Source of the DNA: Rhizorhapis sp036570425
GTDB lineage: Bacteria > Pseudomonadota > Alphaproteobacteria > Sphingomonadales > Sphingomonadaceae
DNA length: 64,000 nt
Direction: 5' to 3'
Assembly: GCA_036570425.1 (NCBI GenBank)
Contig: DATCYF010000016.1
Span: 1-64,000 of the forward strand
Shown here: piece by piece, positions 28,281-35,251 of the stretch
Layout: the number at the start of each line of letters is the position of its first letter
How positions within the stretch are numbered: the stretch's first letter is position 1
Program-made: the position numbers and the translations under genes
The notes under the pieces: model-generated
What the model saw: only the letters and a program-made list of their open reading frames with translations
Told to the model about the DNA's origin: nothing
Databases searched by the model: none

Positions 28281-28297
28281 GGGGAAGCCGTTTCCCC
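28281..28297. terminator. weak hairpin between convergent genes
   Basis: GGGGAA and TTCCCC pair across a 5-base loop between the second TPR-like gene and the convergent Lrp/AsnC gene. There is no T-run. It may be a weak bidirectional terminator. Confidence 0.3.
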
Positions 28298-28381
28298 AGG
28301 ATAAACGAATTGGACGCTTGCGGAGGCAGGAGTCCAGTTTTTCGTCAAGCCGCGCCGCTTTGGCTATGGTGAAATCCGCGC

Positions 28382-28855
28382 TTACTTCCGCAACGGAACG
28401 CCGGGCAAATTCCTTGACGTGCGAATGGTGAGGGATGTCTTGACGCTGGCCACATTGGGGGCAGGCGTCAGTTGCGATGTCAGGAATTGCTGGAAACTCT
28501 GAAGATCCTTGGCAACGACCTTCAAAATAAAATCGATTTCGCCGTTCAGCATATGGCATTCGCGCACTTCGGGAAGCTGTGCCACATGGTCTTCGAAGGC
28601 CTTCAGGTCAGCCTCCGCCTGACTCTTCAGACTGACCATGGCAAAAACAGTAATGCTGTAGCCCAGCGAAGCCGGATCGATCATGGCGTGGTAGGACTTG
28701 ATCGCGCCGCTATCTTCCAGCGAACGCACACGGCGCAGGCAAGGGGGGGCGGTCAATCCGACTTTCTTTGCCAATTCAACATTGGTCATCCGGCCATCGT
28801 CCTGCAACTCGGCCAGGATTTGCCGATCTATCTCATCAATGTTGGAAGCAGCCAT
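28382..28855 (-). CDS. Lrp/AsnC family transcriptional regulator
   Basis: A 157-residue regulator. The N-terminal helix-turn-helix has the family sequence IDRQILAELQDDGRMTN followed by VGLTAPPCLRRVRSLEDSGA. The C-terminal RAM domain for amino-acid binding and oligomerisation includes VAQLPEVRECHMLNGEIDF. It probably senses an amino acid and controls metabolism or transport genes; the target is not evident. It is divergent from the histidine kinase gene at 29.0 kb and convergent with the exported TPR-like pair. Confidence 0.93.
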   Translation of the reverse strand: MAASNIDEIDRQILAELQDDGRMTNVELAKKVGLTAPPCLRRVRSLEDSGAIKSYHAMIDPASLGYSITVFAMVSLKSQAEADLKAFEDHVAQLPEVRECHMLNGEIDFILKVVAKDLQSFQQFLTSQLTPAPNVASVKTSLTIRTSRNLPGVPLRK

Positions 28856-29018
28856 GAAACGACAAAAACCTTTTCAGTTAATGCGTGGTAGCATAATAAT
28901 GTTTCAGGGAAATGCAATTGTCCCACTATGCGACGGCAGAAAACAGCATCTTTCCATTTCATCCGATGATGCTTATGCCGGAAACTTAACGATTGATTAG
29001 GACTCTCGGAGCCAGGCC

Positions 29019-30728
29019 TTGCGCTTTAATGACACATTGCACACTGTGCTGGCGGCGAAATCGCTCGGCAGAAACGGCGCAGTCACGCGGTGGCGCCAAT
29101 GTGTCGACCTTCTGGCCCAGTTCGACCGTGCAGAAGGGACTGAGTTAAGCGACGCGGACCGGGACGCTCTTCTGTCCGAACTGGCGGCTTTGCGTGGTCA
29201 AATTGATGAGCGGCAGCGCATGTCCACCGTCATTGATCTGGGGAGCCGCCTGCGCTCCCCCGCACTGATCAAATTTTTTGCGGCCGACCGCCCGTCAATT
29301 TGTGCAGCCGCCATGACACGGGCGCAACTGGGCGATGGCCTCTGGCCTGAAATCATGGGAGATCTGTCGCCGATCGGGCGCGGCGTCTTGCGGAACCGAA
29401 CGGACATGGGGCCGCTCGCCCGCCGGGCGCTGGCAAGTTTCGGCCCGCATGATCTGGTCCTCACCAGTTCGGCAGCACCGGAAAAAGCCGAGGCCGCTGC
29501 TGTATCGCAAATGGAGCCTGAGCCTGAGCCTGCTGCTGCTCCTGGCCCGAGCGGAAGCCAGATCCAGCACTTGGTGGAGCGAATTGAAAGCTTTCAGAGC
29601 AGCAGAGCCACACATCCGTCGGCGATTGAACCGCGAGCGCTCGCGTCCCCTGAACTCGGCACGACCGCAGATAGAGGCGAAGTTCGGGAATTCAGTTTCG
29701 AAACCAACATCGAAGGCGTCATTCACTGGGTGAAGGGCGCATCGCGCGGCCAGTTGATTGGACTTTCCATTTCGGAGCCACCCCCCTTCGCGAATGCGGG
29801 GCCCGATGGGCATGTGGCCGGCGCATTCCGGCACCGTACCGCTTTCCGCAACGCGCGTTTTACGATTGAGGCGGGAAGTCTGGCGGGCGAATGGCGCATG
29901 TCGGCCATTCCTTATTTCAACCAGCAGACCGGGCGCTTTCAGGGATATCGCGGAAACGCGCGGCGGCCGCATCTACACGAAATGACCGCGACAGCCGGAT
30001 GGCGCGATGGCCTGTACGGCTCCGACAGGCAGCGGGAATCCCTGCGCGAGTTGATCCATGAACTGCGCACGCCGCTCAATGCCATATTGGGCTTCGCTGA
30101 AATCATAGATCATCAGTTTTTCGGGCCGGTAGGGGTGCGGTATCGCGAGATTGCGCAGGACATCGTCGCGGATGCGCAAAAATTGCTGGGTACGTTCGAC
30201 GATCTGGATTTGGCGAGCCGTATCGAACGAGGCGATTTCGAAGCAGCGGCGGGCGTAGTGAACCCCGCCGAATTGCTACACGGTCTCGCTGCCCGTTTCC
30301 GGGAGAACGGCGCCGCCGCTCAGCTTGACATGGCCGCGAGTGACGGCCTTCCACCTCTGGGGCTGGACCGGCTTCAGGCCGAACGCATGTTTCAGCATTT
30401 GCTGCGGACCGTGCTTTCCGTCGCGGACGCGGGAGAGCATATACAGGGGCGGTGCTGGTCTGATGTTGGCCCTTCCGGTGGGACGATCATTTTCGCTATC
30501 GACCGGCCGGCGGCGCTGCAAAGCATGGATGAAGCCGAAATATTTGATCCCGGCTATGGCCCGGACGGGGAGTGGCCGGACGCGCCCTTGCTCGGCATCG
30601 GATTTTCGCTGCGCCTCGTCCGAAATCTCGCGCGCGGCGGTGGAGGCGATTTCTATATAGAGGACGATCGCTTCACATTGGTGCTGCCCGCCAGGATACA
30701 GGCGGAAGAAAGCGAAGTGGGCGGCTGA
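29019..30728 (+). CDS. sensor histidine kinase with degenerate ATPase domain
   Basis: A 569-residue soluble protein, with a TTG start preceded by CGGAG. The N-terminal 220 residues have no clear domain and include a Pro/Glu-rich linker (about 165-180). A PAS-like segment at about 225-320 (FSFETNIEGVIHWV) follows. The H-box LIHELRTPLNAILGFAEIID carries the phospho-acceptor His347. In the following ATPase-like region the N-box lacks its Asn (FQHLLRTVLSVADAG), and no DxGxG G1 box is present; only LLGIGFSLRLVRNLARGG resembles the G2 box. No response regulator gene is adjacent. It may be a pseudokinase or phosphotransfer partner. Confidence 0.8.
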   Translation: MRFNDTLHTVLAAKSLGRNGAVTRWRQCVDLLAQFDRAEGTELSDADRDALLSELAALRGQIDERQRMSTVIDLGSRLRSPALIKFFAADRPSICAAAMTRAQLGDGLWPEIMGDLSPIGRGVLRNRTDMGPLARRALASFGPHDLVLTSSAAPEKAEAAAVSQMEPEPEPAAAPGPSGSQIQHLVERIESFQSSRATHPSAIEPRALASPELGTTADRGEVREFSFETNIEGVIHWVKGASRGQLIGLSISEPPPFANAGPDGHVAGAFRHRTAFRNARFTIEAGSLAGEWRMSAIPYFNQQTGRFQGYRGNARRPHLHEMTATAGWRDGLYGSDRQRESLRELIHELRTPLNAILGFAEIIDHQFFGPVGVRYREIAQDIVADAQKLLGTFDDLDLASRIERGDFEAAAGVVNPAELLHGLAARFRENGAAAQLDMAASDGLPPLGLDRLQAERMFQHLLRTVLSVADAGEHIQGRCWSDVGPSGGTIIFAIDRPAALQSMDEAEIFDPGYGPDGEWPDAPLLGIGFSLRLVRNLARGGGGDFYIEDDRFTLVLPARIQAEESEVGG

Positions 30729-30808
30729 AATCAGCGTTGCTTACCGGAATATTCATGGTTCCCGGACATAGTCTCCGCGGAACATGATTCGATATTCCGG
30801 GAGAATGA

Positions 30809-31852
30809 ATGGTTTCGTCTTTAACAGCGATGCAGCCCATGCATGACGGCGCGTTCAGCCGCTATCCCGACCAGAAGGACTTCATTGATCTTGCGCCGGA
30901 ATTCGGCACGCGTTTCACGCTCTTCATCGATACGGAAGAGGAATTTGACTGGCACAAGCCCTTTTCCCGCACCGGCTACACCGTCCAGAGCCTCAAAGGA
31001 CTTACCGAAGGGCAGGGGTATCTGAACCGCGCTGGCGTGCGGCCAGTTCATATGGTCGATTATCCGGTGCTGGAAAGTGAAGCCGCTATGGCGTTGCTCA
31101 GGCAATGGGTCGCAGAGGATGCATGTGATGTGGGGGCGCAGCTCCATCCCTGGGTCAATCCTCCCCATGAAGAAGACGTTACGACTGCAAACAGCTATGT
31201 CGGCACCTTGCCCGAAGCGCTGGAGCGCGCAAAAATCGTCGCTTTGCGTGACCGGATCGCTCAGGAAACAGGCAAGCCGCCCATCAGTTTCCGCGCAGGC
31301 CGTTACGGAGTCGGCCCCAACAGCGCGCGATTGCTTGAAGAGGAGGGCTTTCGGCTCGACAGTTCGGTGCGGACCCTCTTCGACTATCGTGGCCAGCAGG
31401 GGCCGGATTTCTATCACCTGCCGTTGGTGCCGTATTGGACGGGACCGGAGCGACGACTGATCGAGTTGCCGCTATCGACGACCTTCATCGGGCACCTCCG
31501 TTCCTTCGGGCGGCCGGTTTACAAGCTCGCGCAACATTTTGGGCCGGTGGCGGGCGCTCTTTCCCGATTTGATATGCTGACGCGAGTGGCACTAACGCCT
31601 GAGGGCATCCCGGCGCGTGATGCAATAGAGGCGATCGATCGGATGCTGGACGATGGCATCCGTGTCCTGAACCTTTCCTTCCATTCGCCTTCGCTGGAAC
31701 CCGGCTACACGCCTTATGTGCGCGACGCCGCAGATTTGCGCGCTTTTTACGGCTGGTGGGATGCAGTGCTTGATCGTATGACGAAGCGCGGCGTGACGCC
31801 TGCATCACTGGATGATTTTCTGGCAGCCGTTCCGCCGCGCATTTCGGCATAA
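30809..31852 (+). CDS. polysaccharide deacetylase family protein (WalW-like)
   Basis: A 347-residue protein with a NodB-like deacetylase barrel. It has the early acidic motif FIDTEEEFDW, a metal-site GAQLHPWVNPP motif, and PISFRAGRYGVGP, where the Arg belongs to motif 3 of the family. There is also a late LNLSFHSPSLEPG strand with a His. It likely removes acetyl or similar groups from a surface or capsular polysaccharide. There is no signal peptide. It follows the histidine kinase gene after 80 bases on the same strand. Two tRNA genes follow. Confidence 0.82.
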   Translation: MVSSLTAMQPMHDGAFSRYPDQKDFIDLAPEFGTRFTLFIDTEEEFDWHKPFSRTGYTVQSLKGLTEGQGYLNRAGVRPVHMVDYPVLESEAAMALLRQWVAEDACDVGAQLHPWVNPPHEEDVTTANSYVGTLPEALERAKIVALRDRIAQETGKPPISFRAGRYGVGPNSARLLEEEGFRLDSSVRTLFDYRGQQGPDFYHLPLVPYWTGPERRLIELPLSTTFIGHLRSFGRPVYKLAQHFGPVAGALSRFDMLTRVALTPEGIPARDAIEAIDRMLDDGIRVLNLSFHSPSLEPGYTPYVRDAADLRAFYGWWDAVLDRMTKRGVTPASLDDFLAAVPPRISA

Positions 31853-31904
31853 GGGCTTGCAAAGCAAGGGGGCGGTCCGCTATCGGACTGCCTTCGACTG
31901 GTGG

Positions 31905-31979
31905 GGGCCTGTAGCTCAACGGTAGAGCCGGCCGCTCATAACGGCTAGGTTGGGGGTTCGAATCCCTCCGGGCCCACCA
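31905..31979 (+). tRNA. tRNA with CAT anticodon, likely tRNA-Ile2 (or elongator Met)
   Basis: A complete 75-base cloverleaf with encoded CCA. The acceptor GGGCCTG pairs with CGGGCCC (one G-U), and the D-stem is GCTC/GAGC. The anticodon stem is GGCCG/CGGCT with loop CTCATAA, and the T-arm is GGGGG TTCGAAT CCCTC. G1-C72 pairing excludes initiator tRNA. The body resembles alphaproteobacterial tRNA-Ile2, whose C34 is modified to lysidine by TilS, more than elongator Met, but the anticodon alone does not decide. Confidence 0.93.
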
Positions 31980-32043
31980 AATTCCGTTCTCTTGTTTTTC
32001 CGGTTGCCACATCGGTATGAACGCGGCTAAGGCACACCGACCT

Positions 32044-32122
<79 letters not shown>

Positions 32123-32126
32123 ATTC

Positions 32127-32155
32127 AAAAAGCCAGCCTTAGAGCTGGCTTTTTT
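32127..32155 (+). terminator. rho-independent terminator after tRNA-Pro
   Basis: AAAAAGCCAGC and GCTGGCTTTTT form an 11-bp stem with a 6-base loop and a T-run, seven bases after the tRNA. It is a classical intrinsic terminator. Confidence 0.9.
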
Positions 32156-32194
32156 AATGACGGCTATTCCGTGGATGCGGGCTTTGGATCAGCC

Positions 32195-32374
32195 TCACCG
32201 AACGCTGCTCTCGCCGGCAGGTTCAATGAATAGATCGTGGCCCGTACGAATGGATTGAAGCGTTTGTTTGTCGGCGAGCCTTCGACTTCGCGCATGCAGC
32301 AGGCGCTCAGGATAAACATCGTCCTGCAAGGATGAAGCTGTCACGCTCTCGCCTGGGACGGGATGAACGGGCAT
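32195..32374 (-). CDS. possible small protein, 59 residues
   Basis: A minus-strand frame with an ATG encodes a polar 59-residue peptide beginning MPVHPVPGES and containing LLHARSRRLADKQTLQSIR. The charged, helix-like composition looks protein-like. The ribosome site is weak (CGGTGG next to the ATG), and no family is recognised. It occupies the otherwise empty stretch between the tRNA terminator and the small lipoprotein gene. Confidence 0.3.
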   Translation of the reverse strand: MPVHPVPGESVTASSLQDDVYPERLLHARSRRLADKQTLQSIRTGHDLFIEPAGESSVR

Positions 32375-32472
32375 CCACCGAACCGGTCCGGTAAAGGGTT
32401 GCGGAACGCCTCCCTAAATCAGCAATTCATCATGACCACGTCGCGGAATATCTCATGGCACAAGCGCAAAAA

Positions 32473-32503
32473 AGAGACGGCCGGAAATAATCCGGCCGTC
32501 TCT
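32473..32503 (-). terminator. rho-independent terminator of the small lipoprotein gene
   Basis: AGAGACGGCCGGA and TCCGGCCGTCTCT form a perfect 13-bp stem with a 5-base loop. On the minus strand it is followed directly by TTTTTT. It lies 25 bases after the lipoprotein stop. Confidence 0.9.
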
Positions 32504-32527
32504 AACTTTTGCGTGATGGACGCGCGA

Positions 32528-32716
32528 TTACTCGGCGGCGTTCTCAGCAACGTTGCTGGTCGCGTTATCAGCGGTGTTTTCCATGACGACGGCAGCATTT
32601 TCAACGACGTTCTCAACAACTTCGTTGGAAGTGTTGGTGGTTTCGGCAGGCTTCTCACCGCAAGCGGCGAGGGCCATCAGACCGGCTGCAGCGAAAACAA
32701 CAGCAAATTTGTTCAT
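32528..32716 (-). CDS. small Asn/Glu/Val-rich lipoprotein
   Basis: A 62-residue protein. A signal peptide MNKFAVVFAAAGLMALAAC ends in the lipobox LAAC, so mature lipidation would be at Cys19. The mature part is only about 44 residues, rich in Asn, Glu, Val, Thr and Ala in a repeating VEN pattern and lacking hydrophobic clusters. The ATG is 13 codons inside a longer frame and is chosen because it gives a proper signal peptide. It has its own strong terminator. A similar lipoprotein is at 59566-59766. Function is unknown. Confidence 0.8.
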   Translation of the reverse strand: MNKFAVVFAAAGLMALAACGEKPAETTNTSNEVVENVVENAAVVMENTADNATSNVAENAAE

Positions 32717-33203
32717 CTTATAAGGCTCCCATAGCAATACATCGCTTCGAAGCATTTCGCCCGTCGCGAGCGCTCCGCATTAACGTCCGCGTTCGTAACG
32801 TCAATAGTTTTTCGCGGGAGCGAAAGGTTTCTTTACAGGTCCGAAACGCCGTTTCCGTCCCATATTGGTTACGTATGAAGCCAGGCATTTGCCGGCGCGC
32901 GATCTATGCCGGCGCAAAGCTGAAAGCCGGGCCAGGCCCAGGCTCCATGCCAATAAAAAGCCGACCGGAGCCTGCCGCCCCCTCGACAAGGGCTCAGGCG
33001 ATATTATCTCTGGGAGAGCGCCGCGATGGGCTGGGGAGCCGGGTAAATCGGTGCGGGGCTGACTGCGGGCAAGCGGTCGTCCGGACACTTTAACAATGAA
33101 CAAGGCAGAGCCCGCCAAAAGCGGATTTGCCATTGCGCGCGGGCTCGTCTAGTTCACGCGCAAGATTTTTTCGCATTATCGGATCATGGAGTGATCGCTT
33201 AAA
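32717..33203. other. intergenic region, divergent promoters expected
   Basis: This 487-base spacer separates the lipoprotein gene (minus) from ettA (plus). I see no supported gene; several short frames on both strands lack ribosome sites and motifs. Promoters for both neighbours should lie here. Confidence 0.4.
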
Positions 33204-34883
33204 ATGGCCGTGCAATATAGCTTTGTCATGAAGGGTCTGACCAAGACCTTCCCTGGCGCGAACAAGCCCATTTTCAACAATATTCACCTGCAATTCCTGC
33301 CTGGCACGAAGATCGCCATCATCGGCGTCAACGGTGCGGGCAAGTCCACCCTGATGAAGGTCATTGCCGGTTACGACAAGGATTATCAGGGTGAGGCCTG
33401 GGCCGCCGAAGGCATCAAGGTCGGCTATCTGCCGCAGGAGCCGGATCTTGATCCGTCCAAGGACGTCAAGGGCAATGTGATGGACGGCGTTCGTCCTGTC
33501 GCCGATATGATGGATCGATTCAACGAGATCAGCATGCTGATGGCCGACCCGCCCGAAGACGCCGATTTCGACGCTCTCATGACCGAAATGGGCGAGCTTC
33601 AGGAAAAGATCGACGCCGTCGACGGCTGGACGCTCGACAACCAGCTAGAAATCGCCATGGAGGCGCTGCGCTGCCCGCCGGGCGATGCGGACGTGGCTTC
33701 GCTTTCGGGCGGTGAAAAGCGCCGCGTCGCGCTTTGCCGTCTGCTGCTGGAAAAGCCGGACATTCTGCTGCTTGACGAACCGACCAACCATCTTGACGCT
33801 GAAAGCGTGCAGTGGCTGGAAAATCACCTCATCAATTACGCCGGCAACGTCATCCTTGTTACCCACGACCGCTACTTCCTCGACAATGTCGTGGGCTGGG
33901 TGCTTGAGCTCGACCGGGGCCGCGGTATTCCGTTCGAGGGCAATTACAGCACGTGGCTGGAGGCGAAGGCCAAGCGCATGGCGCAGGAAGAGCGCGAAGA
34001 AGCGGGCCGTCAAAAGGCCATTAACGAGGAGCTGGAATGGATTCGCCAGTCCCCGAAAGCGCGGCAGACCAAGAGCAAGGCCCGTATCCGCGCCTTTGAC
34101 GAACTGGTGGAAAAGCAGGCCAACCGCGCGCCGGGCAAGGCGCAGATCGTCATCCAGACACCCGAGCGCCTCGGCAGCAAGGTGATCGAGGCGAAAGGAC
34201 TGACCAAGGCGTTCGGCGACAAGCTGCTCTTCGAAAATCTCGATTTTACGCTTCCTCCGGGCGGAATCGTCGGCGTGATCGGCCCCAACGGCGCAGGCAA
34301 GTCGACGCTGTTCAAGCTTATCACCGGCAAGGAAACGCCCGATGGCGGCACCATCGAAGTCGGCGATACGGTGAAGCTCGGCTATGTCGATCAGAGCCGC
34401 GATCATCTGAATCCCGACCATAATGTCTGGGAGGAAATTTCCGGCGGCCATGATCTCATGACCATCGGCAAGCATGAACTCCAGACCCGCGCCTATGTGG
34501 GGGCCTTCAATTTCAAGGGTGGCGATCAGCAGAAGAAGGTCGGCCAGCTTTCCGGCGGTGAGCGCAACCGCGTTCACATGGCGAAGCTCCTGAAGGAGGG
34601 CGGCAATGTCCTCCTGCTCGACGAGCCGACCAATGACCTTGACGTCGAAACGCTGCGTGCCTTGGAAGACGCTCTCGAAAACTATGCGGGCTGCGCCGTG
34701 GTCATCAGCCATGACCGCTTCTTCCTCGACCGTCTTGCCACCCACATCCTCGCCTTTGAAGGCAATAGTCATGTGGAATGGTTCGAGGGCAATTTTGAAG
34801 CCTATGAAGAAGACAAGCGCCGCCGTCTGGGCGACGCAGCAGATCGGCCAACCCGTCTCGCCTATAAGAAGCTGACGCGATAA
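33204..34883 (+). CDS. ettA: energy-dependent translational throttle protein EttA (ABC-F)
   Basis: A 559-residue cytosolic ABC-F ATPase with two nucleotide-binding domains and no membrane segments. Walker A motifs are GVNGAGKST and GPNGAGKST. Signatures are LSGGEKRRVALCRLLL and LSGGERNRVHMAKLL, each followed by LLLDEPTN and a D-loop (HLDAES, DLDVET). The interdomain linker is rich in Lys, Arg and Glu (RQSPKARQTKSKARIRAF), as in EttA, which binds the ribosomal E site and gates the first elongation step according to ATP/ADP. It stands alone with no operon partners. Confidence 0.96.
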   Translation: MAVQYSFVMKGLTKTFPGANKPIFNNIHLQFLPGTKIAIIGVNGAGKSTLMKVIAGYDKDYQGEAWAAEGIKVGYLPQEPDLDPSKDVKGNVMDGVRPVADMMDRFNEISMLMADPPEDADFDALMTEMGELQEKIDAVDGWTLDNQLEIAMEALRCPPGDADVASLSGGEKRRVALCRLLLEKPDILLLDEPTNHLDAESVQWLENHLINYAGNVILVTHDRYFLDNVVGWVLELDRGRGIPFEGNYSTWLEAKAKRMAQEEREEAGRQKAINEELEWIRQSPKARQTKSKARIRAFDELVEKQANRAPGKAQIVIQTPERLGSKVIEAKGLTKAFGDKLLFENLDFTLPPGGIVGVIGPNGAGKSTLFKLITGKETPDGGTIEVGDTVKLGYVDQSRDHLNPDHNVWEEISGGHDLMTIGKHELQTRAYVGAFNFKGGDQQKKVGQLSGGERNRVHMAKLLKEGGNVLLLDEPTNDLDVETLRALEDALENYAGCAVVISHDRFFLDRLATHILAFEGNSHVEWFEGNFEAYEEDKRRRLGDAADRPTRLAYKKLTR

Positions 34884-35251
34884 CAGCCTTCGCCTGATCG
34901 ACAATGACTTGCTTCCCTCTTCCAGCGGGAGAGGGGAGTAAGATTTTGCAGGGCTAAGTCGAATTATTCGTGGCTGGGAAGGGGGCTGCCCCTTGATAGG
35001 ACATAACCCATACAGCAATCGGAGCGTCGATGGCCGCCGTTGACAGCGTGGTTACATCGGAAATTGAAAGAACGACCATGTCGGCCGCTCGCGCTCGCTT
35101 GCTCATTGCCCGTTAGCTGCCGTACATTCAGGTTCCGCATTTTGGCTCAAGCTGGCCGTAAGCCGACCGGCAGCTTCCATGCGAAAGTGCGCGATAAGGT
35201 GTCGTACATTGAGTGAATTCCGGGACCATTCCTGTCCGCAGCAATGACTCA
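34884..35251. other. left flank of the nuclease island, noncoding debris
   Basis: This stretch lies between ettA and the 855-residue gene, which converge on it. It contains a CCCTCTTCC/GGGAGAGGGG REP-like fragment near 34915-34937, a 28-codon frame at 35030, two similar GTACATT-containing motifs, and GCTGCCG/CGGCAGC arms around 35117-35177. No intact gene is present. Confidence 0.4.
35030..35116 (+). pseudogene. possible 28-codon gene 5' fragment
   Basis: An ATG with a GGAG ribosome site five bases ahead opens a 28-codon frame (MAAVDSVVTSEIERTTMSAA and eight more residues) ending in TAG. The amphipathic start and good initiation signals look like the 5' end of a real gene cut short, perhaps where foreign DNA joined. 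It is too short to identify. Confidence 0.25.

Noticed and set aside
29520..29545. Short repeated GAGCCTGAGCCTG and GCTGCTGCTCCT stretch
   Set aside because: It is the coding sequence of a Glu-Pro/Ala linker in the histidine kinase, not a CRISPR or regulatory repeat.
33645..35018. 457-codon minus-strand frame opposite ettA
   Set aside because: It mirrors the EttA coding sequence and shows no domain of its own.
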